A stretch of DNA of 64,000 nucleotides from Microbacterium azadirachtae. GTDB lineage: Bacteria > Actinomycetota > Actinomycetes > Actinomycetales > Microbacteriaceae. This document shows, piece after piece, positions 24,718 through 32,690 of this stretch. Position 1 is the first letter of the stretch, and each line of letters opens with the position of its first letter. The DNA is taken from NCBI RefSeq assembly GCF_000956505.1, contig NZ_JYIX01000033.1, positions 152,786 through 216,785 on the forward strand, given 5' to 3'. The notes beneath the pieces are model-generated. The model did no database searches. It saw only the letters and a list, made by a program, of their open reading frames with translations, and was not told the origin of the DNA. A program made the translations under genes and the position numbers.

Positions 24718-25686
24718 GTGGCAGACCCGCGACACCCGACTCGCGCGCGCCGCATGGACCCGCGCGTGACGTTCCGGCTGTACGTCACGATCGGCCTGGC
24801 GGTCGCGCTGATCGGCGCGCTCTGGGCGCTTGCGGACGGCTCGGCGAGCGCCGGTCCCGGCGGCCATGCCACGGCGGATGCGAAGGTCGCAGGGATCGCA
24901 GAGGTCGCGATGCCGCAGACCGCGACGAGCCTTCCCTCGGTCCAGCTGCACGCGACCGCGGCCAGCAACCCGTGCGCGCAGACGCCCGTGCAGCAGGCGC
25001 TCGCGTCCGGTGGCGATGATGCGGTGGTCGCGGCGTTCGGCGGGGGAGCGGCGTTCCGCGCCGCGGTCGCTGCGGGCAACGCGCCCTGCATCGATCTGTC
25101 CGACCCCCACCGCGACTGGGTCGTGGTGAACAAGGCTCGGCCGCTCAGCCCCGTGACCTTCGCGCCGACGTCCTTCGGGGACCCGGCTCTCTCGGTCGAC
25201 GGCGCGGGTTCGCTGCGCTCCGATACGGCGAACGCTCTGAACCAGCTCTCCGCGGCCGCGGACGCCGCCGGGGTGGGCTCGGTCGCGCTGGCCAGTGGCT
25301 ACCGCTCCTACGACACTCAGGTGCAGACCTACTCGGGCCAGGTCGCGACCTACGGGCAGGCCCAGGGCGACGCCCTCTCTGCGCGGCCCGGGCACAGCGA
25401 GCACCAGACCGGCCTCGCCGCCGACGTGGTCTCCTGTGCGGGCGGCTGCGGCGACATCGACTCCTTTGGCGGCACCGCGGCCGGCGCCTGGGTCGCCGAG
25501 AACGGCTGGCAGTACGGCTTCATCGTCCGCTACGTCGCCGGCCAGACCCCGATCACCGGCTACGACCCGGAACCCTGGCATCTGCGCTACGTCGGCGTGC
25601 CGCTCGCGACGGCCTACCACGATGGCGGATTCGCCACGCTCGAGCAGTTCTTCGGGCTCGCCGCGGCCCCCGCGTACCTGGGCTGA
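24718..25686 (+). CDS. VanY-type D-alanyl-D-alanine carboxypeptidase (peptidase M15B)
   Basis: 322 residues from GTG 24718, with GAGAAT ending six bases before it (leaderless geometry); ATG 24753 is an alternative. A single membrane segment (about residues 19-43) is followed by a Thr/Ala-rich spacer and the M15 domain. Zinc and catalytic motifs: SGYRSYDTQVQTY, SEHQTGLAADVV (His and Asp ligands) and EPWHLRYVG (His ligand). It trims the terminal D-Ala from peptidoglycan stem peptides on the outer face of the membrane. Two Cys pairs (CAQTP...CIDL and SCAGGCG) could form disulfides. Confidence 0.87.
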   Translation: MADPRHPTRARRMDPRVTFRLYVTIGLAVALIGALWALADGSASAGPGGHATADAKVAGIAEVAMPQTATSLPSVQLHATAASNPCAQTPVQQALASGGDDAVVAAFGGGAAFRAAVAAGNAPCIDLSDPHRDWVVVNKARPLSPVTFAPTSFGDPALSVDGAGSLRSDTANALNQLSAAADAAGVGSVALASGYRSYDTQVQTYSGQVATYGQAQGDALSARPGHSEHQTGLAADVVSCAGGCGDIDSFGGTAAGAWVAENGWQYGFIVRYVAGQTPITGYDPEPWHLRYVGVPLATAYHDGGFATLEQFFGLAAAPAYLG

Positions 25687-25802
25687 CCGCCATCGCAGAC
25701 GCGCGTCACCGCACGCGGCCAGAGGCGTGCGCAGTCGCGTCGCCACGGATTCCGGCGCTGCTGGAGCGTTCACACAAAGCGTGACACCGAGTCTCACATC
25801 CG

Positions 25803-25819
25803 GTGGGATGCATTCCCAC
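25803..25819. promoter_or_regulatory. Putative operator before the acyl-CoA dehydrogenase gene
   Basis: Inverted repeat GTGGGA-TGCAT-TCCCAC with 6-bp perfect arms. A -10-like TAGGAT follows at 25850-25855. The location suggests control by a TetR- or GntR-type fatty acid regulator, but no regulator gene is adjacent. Nothing else is seen in 25687-25894. Confidence 0.5.
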
Positions 25820-25894
25820 AATCCGAGCCGATATCCCCGACTTTCCGCGTAGGATCGCGAGTGCGAAGACGCACACACGATCTGGAGGAGCGCG

Positions 25895-27058
25895 ATGGAA
25901 CGCGACATCTACGACGAGGATCACGAGGCCTTCCGCGGCCTCGTCAAGGACTTCATCGGCCGCCACGTCACGAACGAGGCCATCGAGCGCTGGGAGGCGG
26001 CCGGCGAGATCGATCGCGCCACCATGCTCGCGGCGGGTGGGGCCGGCCTGATCGGTCTCTCTGTGCCCGAGGAGTTCGGCGGCGCGGGGATGCTGCAGGA
26101 CTACCGCTTCCGCACCATCGTGATGGAAGAGGTCATCGCGGCGGGCGCCGGGTCCCTTGCCGGCGCCTTCGGGATCCAGGACGACCTGGCCGTGCCGTAT
26201 CTCGTGCACATGGGCACGCCGGAACAGAAGGCGAAGTGGCTGCCCCGCATGGCGACCGGGGAAGTGCTCGGCGCGCTCGCGATGACCGATCCCGGTGCGG
26301 GCTCGGACCTCCGCGGCATCAAGACCAACGCGAAGAAGGTCGACGGCGGGTACATCCTCAACGGCGCCAAGACCTTCATCTCCTCGGGGACCACGGCCGA
26401 CATCGTCGTGACCTTCGTGAAGACCGGCGAGGGCAACCGGCCCGACGCCTTCAGTCTTCTGATCGTCGAGAAGGGCATGGAGGGCTTCGATCAGGGCAAG
26501 AAGCTCAGCAAGATGGGCTTCCACGGCTGGGACACGGCCGAGCTCAGCTTCACGGACGTGTTCATCCCCGAAGAGAATCTGATCAGCGGCAAGGAAGGTC
26601 AGGGCTTCATCCAGCTGATGATGAACCTGCCGCTCGAGCGCCTGTCGATCGGCGTCGCGGCCGCGGCCGCTGCGCAGGCCGCCACGGCCTGGACCATCGC
26701 CTACACCAAGGACCGCGAGGCCTTCGGTGAGCGCATCGCAGACTTCCAGAACACCCGCTTCCGTCTGGCCGACATGGTCACCACGACCGAGGTGATGTGG
26801 GCGTACGTCGACCGCGCGCTGCTGGCGTACAAGGACAGCAAGCTCACCGCGGAGGACGCCGCGAAGGTGAAGTTCTGGACGACGGACCGCGAGTGGGAGG
26901 TGCTCGACACCGGCGTGCAGCTGCACGGAGGCTACGGCTACATCATGGAGTACCCGATCGCGAAGGCCTTCACCGACGCCAGGGTGCATCGCATCTACGG
27001 CGGCACGAACGAGATCATGCGCGACCTCGTCGGCCGCCAGATCGTCGGCAAGCGCTGA
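25895..27058 (+). CDS. Acyl-CoA dehydrogenase (long-chain/isovaleryl type)
   Basis: 387 residues, a typical length. FAD and substrate blocks: LAMTDPGAGSDLRGIKT, FISSGTTADIVVTFVKTG, TKDREAFGERIADFQNTRF and YGYIMEYPIAKAFTDARVHR. The C-terminal motif is YGGTNEIM, with Gly where medium-chain enzymes carry the catalytic Glu; the Glu in NLPLERLS (about residue 248) is at the position used by long-chain and isovaleryl enzymes. It would catalyse the alpha,beta-dehydrogenation of an acyl-CoA with electron transfer flavoprotein as acceptor. GGAGGA precedes the ATG. Monocistronic, ended by the palindrome 27087-27113. Confidence 0.92.
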   Translation: MERDIYDEDHEAFRGLVKDFIGRHVTNEAIERWEAAGEIDRATMLAAGGAGLIGLSVPEEFGGAGMLQDYRFRTIVMEEVIAAGAGSLAGAFGIQDDLAVPYLVHMGTPEQKAKWLPRMATGEVLGALAMTDPGAGSDLRGIKTNAKKVDGGYILNGAKTFISSGTTADIVVTFVKTGEGNRPDAFSLLIVEKGMEGFDQGKKLSKMGFHGWDTAELSFTDVFIPEENLISGKEGQGFIQLMMNLPLERLSIGVAAAAAAQAATAWTIAYTKDREAFGERIADFQNTRFRLADMVTTTEVMWAYVDRALLAYKDSKLTAEDAAKVKFWTTDREWEVLDTGVQLHGGYGYIMEYPIAKAFTDARVHRIYGGTNEIMRDLVGRQIVGKR

Positions 27059-27067
27059 CCTTTCGGT

Positions 27068-27086
27068 CCCTGAGCTCGTCGAAGGG
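27068..27086 (+). repeat. Short dispersed repeat, intergenic copy
   Basis: Carries the core GAGCTCGTCGAAGGGC, one base different from 3986-4000 and 30045-30060. It directly abuts the terminator palindrome. Confidence 0.6.
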
Positions 27087-27113
27087 CGCCCCCGGATCCT
27101 GGATCCGGGGGCG
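27087..27113 (+). terminator. Perfect palindrome terminator after the acyl-CoA dehydrogenase gene
   Basis: 13-bp arms CGCCCCCGGATCC (27087-27099) and GGATCCGGGGGCG (27101-27113) around one base; in RNA the outer nine pairs form the stem. Confidence 0.75.
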
Positions 27114-27241
27114 TTCGTGCGTGAGTGGGGACTGGTCTCCGCGCGGGCGGATCCTCCTCCACGATCCGGGCGTTCGCGGAGTTCCGCACCGATTGCGTGA
27201 GCGGGCCGTGCGGCGCTCCGGCACGCCGTCAGGCTGGCGTC

Positions 27242-27682
27242 ATGAACCCAGAATCACTGCGCGAGCACGTGCTCGAAAGCGACGACGACCTCCGCGACGC
27301 CCTGGAGCTGCTGCTCCCGCAGGCGAGCCAGCGACAGCTCTGGCTGCTCTTCATCGACGGGCGAGGCCGGATCGGCGAGCCGCTGATGCCGATGGCCGAC
27401 TACCCGGAGGATCCGATCGAGGCGGTGGCGACGGAGGACCTCGGCGAGGTGACGCACGCGCACCTGCTGTCCCAGCGGATCGGCATGCTCCGCGAGCTCA
27501 CCGGTAATGCGGCGGTGGTGCTGGTGTGGGAGCGCGTCGGCGGCGAGGCCGTCGAGGACGACGTCCGCGTCTGGGCGCGTGCGATGAAGCGGCAGGCCGC
27601 GCTGCTCGGGATCCCGCTGCGTGCCCAGTTCCTGCTGCACGCCCACGGTGTGCGCCAGCTGCACGCCGACGACGTGCTGTGA
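27242..27682 (+). CDS. Hypothetical cytoplasmic protein
   Basis: 146 residues, no recognised family. It has an acidic, Leu-rich N-terminal third (LREHVLESDDDLRDALELLL), a beta-rich centre (QLWLLFIDGRGRIGEPLMPM, AAVVLVWERVGG) and a C-terminal ALLGIPLRAQFLLHAHGVRQL. No signal peptide or membrane segment. The alternating pattern resembles small nuclease-fold or DUF4192-like proteins, but no catalytic motif is clear. CAGGCT ends six bases before the ATG, matching the leaderless arrangement of neighbours. It precedes the toxin-antitoxin pair by 45 bp without obvious linkage. Confidence 0.6.
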   Translation: MNPESLREHVLESDDDLRDALELLLPQASQRQLWLLFIDGRGRIGEPLMPMADYPEDPIEAVATEDLGEVTHAHLLSQRIGMLRELTGNAAVVLVWERVGGEAVEDDVRVWARAMKRQAALLGIPLRAQFLLHAHGVRQLHADDVL

Positions 27683-27709
27683 CGCCCGCCGGAACGGTGG
27701 CAAGACCTT

Positions 27710-27725
27710 TGCTACCGGAGTAGCA
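27710..27725. promoter_or_regulatory. Operator of the toxin-antitoxin pair
   Basis: Perfect inverted repeat TGCTAC-CGGA-GTAGCA immediately before the antitoxin ATG. Such sites are the usual target of autoregulation by the antitoxin or the antitoxin-toxin complex. Confidence 0.6.
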
Positions 27726-27727
27726 TC

Positions 27728-27955
27728 ATGCTCGTGGTGCACGCCAAGGTCAGTCTGAGCCTCAGCGAGGAGGACATCGCCTTCCTCGACGCCGAGACGC
27801 AGAGCGGTCGCTACCCCTCGCGTTCGGCGGCGACGCAGGATGCCGTACGCCTGCTGCGCGAGAGCCGCCTCGCCGACGCCTATGCCGAGGCGTTCGCCGC
27901 GGATGACGGCGAGGACTGGGATGCCGTGGCGGGCGATGGGCTCGCGTCCGCGTGA
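27728..27955 (+). CDS. Antitoxin of a MazEF-type module (ribbon-helix-helix)
   Basis: 75 residues. The N-terminal part KVSLSLSEEDIAFLDAETQ and GRYPSRSAATQDAVRLLRESRLADAY matches ribbon-helix-helix antitoxins that pair with MazF/PemK toxins. The acidic C-terminus (AADDGEDWDAV) is the expected disordered toxin-binding tail. Alternative GTG starts lie two and three codons in (27734, 27737) and would suit the ribbon-helix-helix N-terminus. Its stop overlaps the toxin start as GTGA, so the two are translationally coupled. Likely represses its own operon through the inverted repeat 27710-27725. Confidence 0.8.
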   Translation: MLVVHAKVSLSLSEEDIAFLDAETQSGRYPSRSAATQDAVRLLRESRLADAYAEAFAADDGEDWDAVAGDGLASA

Positions 27956-28323
27956 GCGTGTCGACCGTCCCTCTTCTGCGTCGCGGCCAGATCGTGCTCG
28001 TCTCCTTCGATCCCGCCGTCGGATCCGAGGCGAAGAAGACCCGTCCTGCGGTGATCGTGAGCAACAACACGGCCAACGCGGTCGCGGTGCGGAGTGATCG
28101 GGCGACCGCGACGGTCGTCCCTCTGACGTCGAACACGGTGCGGATCCTGCCGTTCCAGGTGCTGCTGCCGTCGGCGGCGACCGGACTCGATCGCGACGTC
28201 AAAGCCCAGGCGGAGCAGGTGCGCACGATTGCCGTCGCTCGCATCGCCCGCCCGGTCGGCTGGGTGCCCGCAGAGCTCATGGGAGCTCTCGACGAGGCGC
28301 TCCGCCTCCATCTCGCACTCTGA
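27952..28323 (+). CDS. mazF: MazF/PemK-family endoribonuclease toxin
   Basis: 123 residues. The MazF fold is evident: RRGQIVLVSFDPAVGSEAKKTRPAVIVSNN near the N-terminus contains the active-site Arg and conserved Glu/Pro context (GSEAKKTRPAV), followed by TATVVPLTSNT and AEQVRTIAVARI, with the second active-site residue (Thr/Ser) in the VVPLTSN region. MazF toxins cut mRNA at short sequences. GTG start within the antitoxin's stop. Stand-alone module, with no other mobile genes next to it. Length is normal, so it is probably functional. A terminator hairpin follows at 28361-28387. Confidence 0.88.
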   Translation: MSVSTVPLLRRGQIVLVSFDPAVGSEAKKTRPAVIVSNNTANAVAVRSDRATATVVPLTSNTVRILPFQVLLPSAATGLDRDVKAQAEQVRTIAVARIARPVGWVPAELMGALDEALRLHLAL

Positions 28324-28360
28324 CGGCACCGCACGCCCCCTGCTGCCGTCCTTCGCGAAC

Positions 28361-28387
28361 GCCCCGAGATCCCCCGGATCCCGGGGC
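28361..28387 (+). terminator. Terminator hairpin after the toxin gene
   Basis: 12-bp arms GCCCCGAGATCC and GGATCCCGGGGC with one mismatch and a 3-base loop. Confidence 0.65.
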
Positions 28388-28458
28388 ATCCTGCTGTGCG
28401 CCGGTCGTGGCAGCGACCCTCGGAGGGAGGCGATCTCGGGCGTCAGAAAAAGTTTGGT

Positions 28459-28505
28459 ATTCAGTGTTGCTATGTACCGGTACTCAGTGTTACTGTCTAC
28501 CGGTA
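28459..28505. promoter_or_regulatory. Promoter with tandem operators for the PadR operon
   Basis: A 23-bp unit is repeated (28459-28481, 28482-28504); each ends in the palindrome TACCGGTA (28475-28482, 28498-28505) and contains CAGTGTT. A further CATCACTGAG half-site follows. A promoter TTGCTA, 18 bp, TACTGT (28467-28496) lies inside. This fits an autoregulated PadR repressor operator. Confidence 0.6.
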
Positions 28506-28541
28506 GTCAACATCACTGAGTAGAAGAAGGAGGCGATCGCG

Positions 28542-28901
28542 ATGGCGAGTCAGATGACCGAGATGCTCAAGGGCACCCTCGAGGGGATCGTCCTGGCGAT
28601 CCTGGCCGAGCGATCGGCCTATGGATACGAGATCACCACGCGGCTGCGCGATGGAGGGTTCTCCGATATCGCGGAGGGCACCGTTTACGCGCTGCTGGTG
28701 CGGATCGAGCAGAGGGGCCTCGTGGATGTGGAGAAGGTCCCCTCCGAGAAGGGGCCACCGCGCAAGGTGTACTCGCTCAACACGCAGGGGCGGGATCAGC
28801 TCGCCGACTTCTGGAGGACCTGGAGCTTCCTCGCAGCGCACATCGAACAGCTCCGCCACACCGACAGCATCAGCACGACCGACACGAATGAAGGAGCCTG
28901 A
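28542..28901 (+). CDS. PadR-family transcriptional regulator
   Basis: 119 residues. MLKGTLEGIVLAILAERSAYGYEIT is the classic PadR N-terminus, followed by the winged helix (EGTVYALLVRIEQRGLVDVE) with the wing PPRKVYSLNTQGRDQL. The last 25 residues are short, so it is a small PadR of the LmrR-like class that controls multidrug ABC exporters. AAGGAGG precedes the ATG. Leads a four-gene operon (PadR, DUF1048, ABC ATPase, ABC permease) and probably represses it until a drug-like ligand binds. Confidence 0.92.
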   Translation: MASQMTEMLKGTLEGIVLAILAERSAYGYEITTRLRDGGFSDIAEGTVYALLVRIEQRGLVDVEKVPSEKGPPRKVYSLNTQGRDQLADFWRTWSFLAAHIEQLRHTDSISTTDTNEGA

Positions 28902-28902
28902 C

Positions 28903-29268
28903 ATGGCCGCCAAGTGGATCGAAGCCCTCACCGGGTCCCTCGAGCAGAAGAAGCAGTACAAGCAGGACAAGGCCCGCATGGAGAGCCTTCCCGCCCCCTA
29001 CGCGGACGCCGCCATGGCGATGCACCGCTACCTGATGTACGCCGGCGGCATCACCGACGGCGACACCATGATCCGGATGTACACCGACATGGCCGACCTC
29101 TGGGAGCGCGCCGCCGTCGACCGCACCCCGGTGCGCGACATCGTCGGAGACGACCCGGTCGACTTCGCCGAGACGTTCGCCAAGGCGTACGCCGGCCGCG
29201 AGTGGATCGACAAGGAGCGCAAGCGCTTCACGACGGCGATCGACGGCGCCGCACGAAAGGAGAACTGA
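28903..29268 (+). CDS. DUF1048 family protein
   Basis: 121 residues, all-helical and charged, with no membrane segment. Start and length, and the pattern KWIEALTGSLEQKKQYKQDKARMESLP, YADAAMAMHRYLMYAGG and WIDKERKRF, match DUF1048. This family is frequently encoded next to PadR regulators and ABC exporters; its molecular function is unknown. The ATG is one base after the PadR stop, with AAGGAG upstream inside the PadR gene, so it is translationally coupled. Confidence 0.8.
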   Translation: MAAKWIEALTGSLEQKKQYKQDKARMESLPAPYADAAMAMHRYLMYAGGITDGDTMIRMYTDMADLWERAAVDRTPVRDIVGDDPVDFAETFAKAYAGREWIDKERKRFTTAIDGAARKEN

Positions 29269-29270
29269 TC

Positions 29271-30089
29271 ATGGCCACCCTCACCGCCCCCGCGATCCGC
29301 GTGCAGGGCGTCACGAAGGCGTTCAAGGATCTGCAGGTCCTGCGCGGCGTCGACTTCGAGGTCGAGCGGGGCAGCATCTTCGCCCTGCTCGGCTCGAACG
29401 GCGCCGGCAAGACCACGCTCGTGCGCATCCTGTCGACGCTGCTGAAGGCCGACGGCGGCGCCGCGACCGTCCAGGGCTTCGACGTCGCCTCGGCGCCGAA
29501 CGACGTCCGCGACGCGATCAGCCTCACGGGGCAGTTCGCCGCGGTCGACGAGATCCTCACCGGACGGGAGAACCTCGTGCTCGTCGCGAAGCTCCGCCAC
29601 CTCAAGGATCCGGGGGCCGTCGCCGACGACCTGCTCGCCCGGTTCTCGCTCACCGACGCCGGAGGGCGTCGCGCGGGCACCTACTCCGGCGGCATGCGGC
29701 GCCGGCTCGACATCGCGATGAGCCTGATCGGCAATCCCCCGGTGATCTTCCTCGACGAACCGACCACCGGTCTCGACCCGCAGGCGCGGATCGAGGTCTG
29801 GGACACCGTCAAGGAGCTCGCGAACGGCGGCACCACCGTGCTGCTCACCACGCAGTACCTCGACGAGGCGGAGCAGCTGGCCGACCGGATCGCGATCCTG
29901 CACGAGGGCACCATCATCCAGAACGGCACACTCGCCGAGCTCAAGCGGCTCCTGCCGCAGGCGAAGGTCGAGTACGTCGAGAAGCAGCCCAGCCTCGAGG
30001 AGGTCTTCCTCGCCCTGGTCGGACCGTCCGCGGCATCGGCCCCTGAGCCCGTCGAAGGGCCCGACACCACGAAGGAGGCAGTGAAATGA
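29271..30089 (+). CDS. ABC transporter ATP-binding protein (drug-resistance/DrrA type)
   Basis: 272 residues. Walker A is GSNGAGKTT, the Q-loop region is LTGQFAAVDEILTGRENL (typical of DrrA-like exporters), signature YSGGMRRRLDIAMSL, Walker B VIFLDEPTTGLDPQ and the switch region LLTTQYLDEAEQLADRI. The C-terminal tail contains a short dispersed repeat (30041-30060, encoding PEPVEGP). AAGGAGA precedes the ATG two bases after the DUF1048 stop. It powers the membrane partner encoded next (4-bp overlap). Likely exports an antibiotic or other amphiphile. Confidence 0.92.
   Translation: MATLTAPAIRVQGVTKAFKDLQVLRGVDFEVERGSIFALLGSNGAGKTTLVRILSTLLKADGGAATVQGFDVASAPNDVRDAISLTGQFAAVDEILTGRENLVLVAKLRHLKDPGAVADDLLARFSLTDAGGRRAGTYSGGMRRRLDIAMSLIGNPPVIFLDEPTTGLDPQARIEVWDTVKELANGGTTVLLTTQYLDEAEQLADRIAILHEGTIIQNGTLAELKRLLPQAKVEYVEKQPSLEEVFLALVGPSAASAPEPVEGPDTTKEAVK
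30041..30060 (+). repeat. Short dispersed repeat in the ABC ATPase gene
   Basis: Contains the core GAGCCCGTCGAAGGGC, identical to 3986-4001, in frame near the 3' end and encoding PEPVEGP. In this copy it extends the C-terminal tail beyond the conserved ATPase. Confidence 0.6.
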
Positions 30090-30850
30090 CCAGCCACGTC
30101 CTCAGCGACACCGGCACGCTCACCGGCCGTTCGCTCAAGCACATCCTGCGCAGTCCCGACACGATCATCACCACCGCGGTGACCCCGATCGCGCTCATGC
30201 TGCTGTTCGTCTACGTCCTCGGCGGGGCGATCCACACCGGATCCGACCAGTCGTACATCGACTACATGCTGCCGGGCATCCTGCTCATCACGATCGCGTC
30301 CGGCATCGCGTACACCTCGTACCGGCTGTTCCTCGATCTCCAGGGCGGGATCTTCGAGCGGTTCCAGTCCATGCCGATCGCCCGGTCGAGCGTGCTCTGG
30401 GCGCATGTGCTCACCTCGCTCGTCGCGAACATCGTCTCGGTGGCGATCGTCGTCGGCGTCGCATTCGCGATGGGGTTCCGCACCGGAGCCTCGGTCGGCG
30501 CGTGGCTGGCCGTGGCCGGGATCCTGATCCTGTTCACCCTGTCGCTCACCTGGCTCGCCGTGATCGCGGGCCTGAGCGCCAAGACCGTGGACGGCGCGAG
30601 CGCGTTCAGCTACCCGCTCATCTTCCTGCCGTTCATCAGCTCGGCGTTCGTGCCCACCTCGTCGATGCCGGGCCCGGTGGCCTGGTTCGCGGAGTACCAG
30701 CCCGTGACGTCGATCGTGAACACGATCCGCGCGTTGTTCAACGGCCAGCCGGTGGGATCCAGCATCTGGATCGCCCTCGCCTGGATGGTCGGGATCCTCG
30801 TGGTCGCCTACGGCTTCGCGATCGCCATCTACAAGAAGAAGATCAGCTGA
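30086..30850 (+). CDS. ABC-2 type transporter permease (DrrB-like)
   Basis: 254 residues with about six membrane segments, including TPIALMLLFVYVLGGAI and ILVVAYGFAIAIYKKK at the end. The conserved DrrB/ABC-2 stretch GIFERFQSMPIARSSVLWAHVL and the periplasmic loop PTSSMPGPVAWFAEYQPVTSIVNTIRAL are present. The start overlaps the ATPase stop as ATGA with GAAGGAGG upstream. Forms the export channel with two ATPase copies. Ends the operon before the hairpin at 30908. Confidence 0.92.
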   Translation: MTSHVLSDTGTLTGRSLKHILRSPDTIITTAVTPIALMLLFVYVLGGAIHTGSDQSYIDYMLPGILLITIASGIAYTSYRLFLDLQGGIFERFQSMPIARSSVLWAHVLTSLVANIVSVAIVVGVAFAMGFRTGASVGAWLAVAGILILFTLSLTWLAVIAGLSAKTVDGASAFSYPLIFLPFISSAFVPTSSMPGPVAWFAEYQPVTSIVNTIRALFNGQPVGSSIWIALAWMVGILVVAYGFAIAIYKKKIS

Positions 30851-30907
30851 GCAGTCTCGATGTCTGTGCTTCGACAGACTCGGCAACAAGCTGATCCGAA
30901 CCGGATC

Positions 30908-30945
30908 GAACCGCCTTCGGCGCCCCGTGCGCCCGGAGGCGGTTC
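30908..30945. terminator. Bidirectional hairpin between permease and siderophore-interacting genes
   Basis: Perfect 9-bp arms GAACCGCCT (30908-30916) and AGGCGGTTC (30937-30945) with further internal pairing. The genes on both sides converge here. Confidence 0.65.
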
Positions 30946-30978
30946 GAGGCGGTTCGGGAGGGTTGAGCCAGGGAGGGT

Positions 30979-31854
30979 TCAGCCCAGGGGCTCCGCCGCC
31001 GTCTCGCGCGCCGCGCGGGACGCGGGGGATGAGGAACCGATCCGCCAGTAGCCGCAGAAACTGACCCGGCCCTTGTCGACACCGCGTTCGCCGACGAGCA
31101 GCTTGCGCGCGCCGGAGGCCAGCGACTGCTCGCCCGCGGCATAGGCGTGGAACGGCGCTTCGGGCAGTGCGAGCTCGCGCAGCGCTGCCAGGGCGAGTGC
31201 GCCTGGCCGGTCGGAAGGCGCGCGCACGAACCACTGCACGTCGACGCCGTCGGGGTGAGGGAAGTCCAGTGCGTCATCCGCGGAGGGGGCCTCGAGCAGG
31301 ACGGATCCTGTCGCGTGCGCGGGGAGGGAGGCGCAGATCGCCGCGATCGCCGGCAGGGCCGTCTCGTCGCCGACGAGCACGACCCGCTCCGTGCCGCGCT
31401 CGGGGTTGAACGTGAGCCCCTCGTCGATCACGAGCACGCGATCGCCCGGCCGGCACGTCTCGGCCCACCGCGACGCCGGGCCCGCGGTGCCCTCGGCGGC
31501 GGAGCCGTGCAGCACGAAGTCCACGTCGAGCTCGGCCCCGGCCTCGGCCGTGGCGGGGCGGAAGGCGCGGACGCTGTAGTTGCGCATCACCGGGCGCTCG
31601 CCGTCCGGGATCCGCAGGAACTTGAGATACCCGAGTGTGTGGTTGGCCTTGGCCGGAACCCGGCTCAGCGCCTCCTCACCGCCCACCGGCAGGAACAGCC
31701 GGAACCACTGGTCCCAGCCCATGGGCGAGAACCGCTCGATCTCGCCGCCGCCGAACGTGATGCGCACCCAGTGCGGGGCGAGTCGCTGGGTCCGCAGCAC
31801 GGTGAGGGGAACGAGTCCGGCCGCGGCCGGCTTGACCATCTTGCTGTACGCCAT
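30979..31854 (-). CDS. Siderophore-interacting FAD-binding protein (ViuB/SIP family)
   Basis: 291 residues. FAD-binding RPVMRNYSVRAFRP (the R-x-Y-[TS] type motif), then ASRWAETCRPGDRVLVIDE and the NAD(P)H domain VVLVGDETALPAIAAI; C-terminal FHAYAAGEQSLASGARKLLV and FCGYWRIG match SIP proteins such as ViuB and YqjH. These cytoplasmic flavoproteins reduce ferric siderophores to release iron. The gene lies 32 bp after the ECF T gene in the same direction, placing it in the iron-box transcript. It is probably the reductase for whatever the ECF transporter imports. Confidence 0.9.
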   Translation of the reverse strand: MAYSKMVKPAAAGLVPLTVLRTQRLAPHWVRITFGGGEIERFSPMGWDQWFRLFLPVGGEEALSRVPAKANHTLGYLKFLRIPDGERPVMRNYSVRAFRPATAEAGAELDVDFVLHGSAAEGTAGPASRWAETCRPGDRVLVIDEGLTFNPERGTERVVLVGDETALPAIAAICASLPAHATGSVLLEAPSADDALDFPHPDGVDVQWFVRAPSDRPGALALAALRELALPEAPFHAYAAGEQSLASGARKLLVGERGVDKGRVSFCGYWRIGSSSPASRAARETAAEPLG

Positions 31855-31886
31855 GGGAACCTTTCGAGGTCTGATTTCGAGCGGTG

Positions 31887-32690
31887 TCAGGACCGCCAGG
31901 GGAAGAACAGGGTCAGGAGAGCCGCCGAGGCGGCGAGCATCAGGAGCAGGAAGACGACGTCGCGCGGGCGGAAGGGCACCTCGTGCCGCTCGGTGCGGGT
32001 GGGGTGCGCGCCGAACGCGCGCGAGTCCATGGCCAGCGCCACGCGCTCGGCATGGCGGATCGCGCTCGCCAGCAGGGGCACGATGTAGCCCCAGCCGCGT
32101 GCGATCCGGGCGAACGGCCCGCGTCCGCCGTGCGTGCCGCGCACCCGGTGCGCCGCGCGGATCACGCTCAGCTCGTAGCCGAAGCGCGGCACGAACCGGT
32201 AGGCCGCGAGCGCCGTGTAGCCGAAGCGGTACGGGATCCGCAGCTGCTGCACGCCCGCGCGCACGACATCCGGTCCGGTCGTGGTGAGGCCCGAGATGAG
32301 CGAGAGCGCGAGGATCGCCGCCAGCCGCAGTCCCGTCGCGAATCCGCTCTCGAGGGCGCCGGCGTGCAGCTCCCACGAGCCGATCCGGAGCGCGATCGGG
32401 GTCGAGGCGACCTGTGCCGGATCCGTCCACAGCGTCATCGACAGCCCCAGCACGACGACCCCCGCGGGGATCGCGAGCAGCAGCACGGCCCAGATCCTCG
32501 CGGTCAGCCGGGTGCCCGTCAACAGCACGGCGTAGGCGAGCGCGAGGAACGCGATCGGCGTCGCGAGGTCCCGCACGAACAGCAGCAGCACCATGGCGGG
32601 CAGCACCGCGCCGAGCTTGGCGAGCGGGTTCAGGTGGTGCAGCCACACGCGCGCGGGCGCTGCGGTCTGCTCGGCGTACGGGTCGATCAT
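31887..32690 (-). CDS. ecfT: ECF transporter transmembrane T component
   Basis: 267 residues with about five or six membrane segments. N-terminal HHLNPLAKLGAVLPAMVLLL is typical of EcfT, and the two coupling-helix motifs are visible near FARIARGWGYIVPLLASAIRHAE and ALAMDSRAFGAHPTRT (Ala-Arg-Gly and Ser-Arg-Ala-Phe-Gly signatures). The start overlaps the double ATPase stop by 4 bp. EcfT joins the two ATPases to the substrate-binding S protein. Followed by the siderophore-interacting gene. Confidence 0.9.
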   Translation of the reverse strand: MIDPYAEQTAAPARVWLHHLNPLAKLGAVLPAMVLLLFVRDLATPIAFLALAYAVLLTGTRLTARIWAVLLLAIPAGVVVLGLSMTLWTDPAQVASTPIALRIGSWELHAGALESGFATGLRLAAILALSLISGLTTTGPDVVRAGVQQLRIPYRFGYTALAAYRFVPRFGYELSVIRAAHRVRGTHGGRGPFARIARGWGYIVPLLASAIRHAERVALAMDSRAFGAHPTRTERHEVPFRPRDVVFLLLMLAASAALLTLFFPWRS

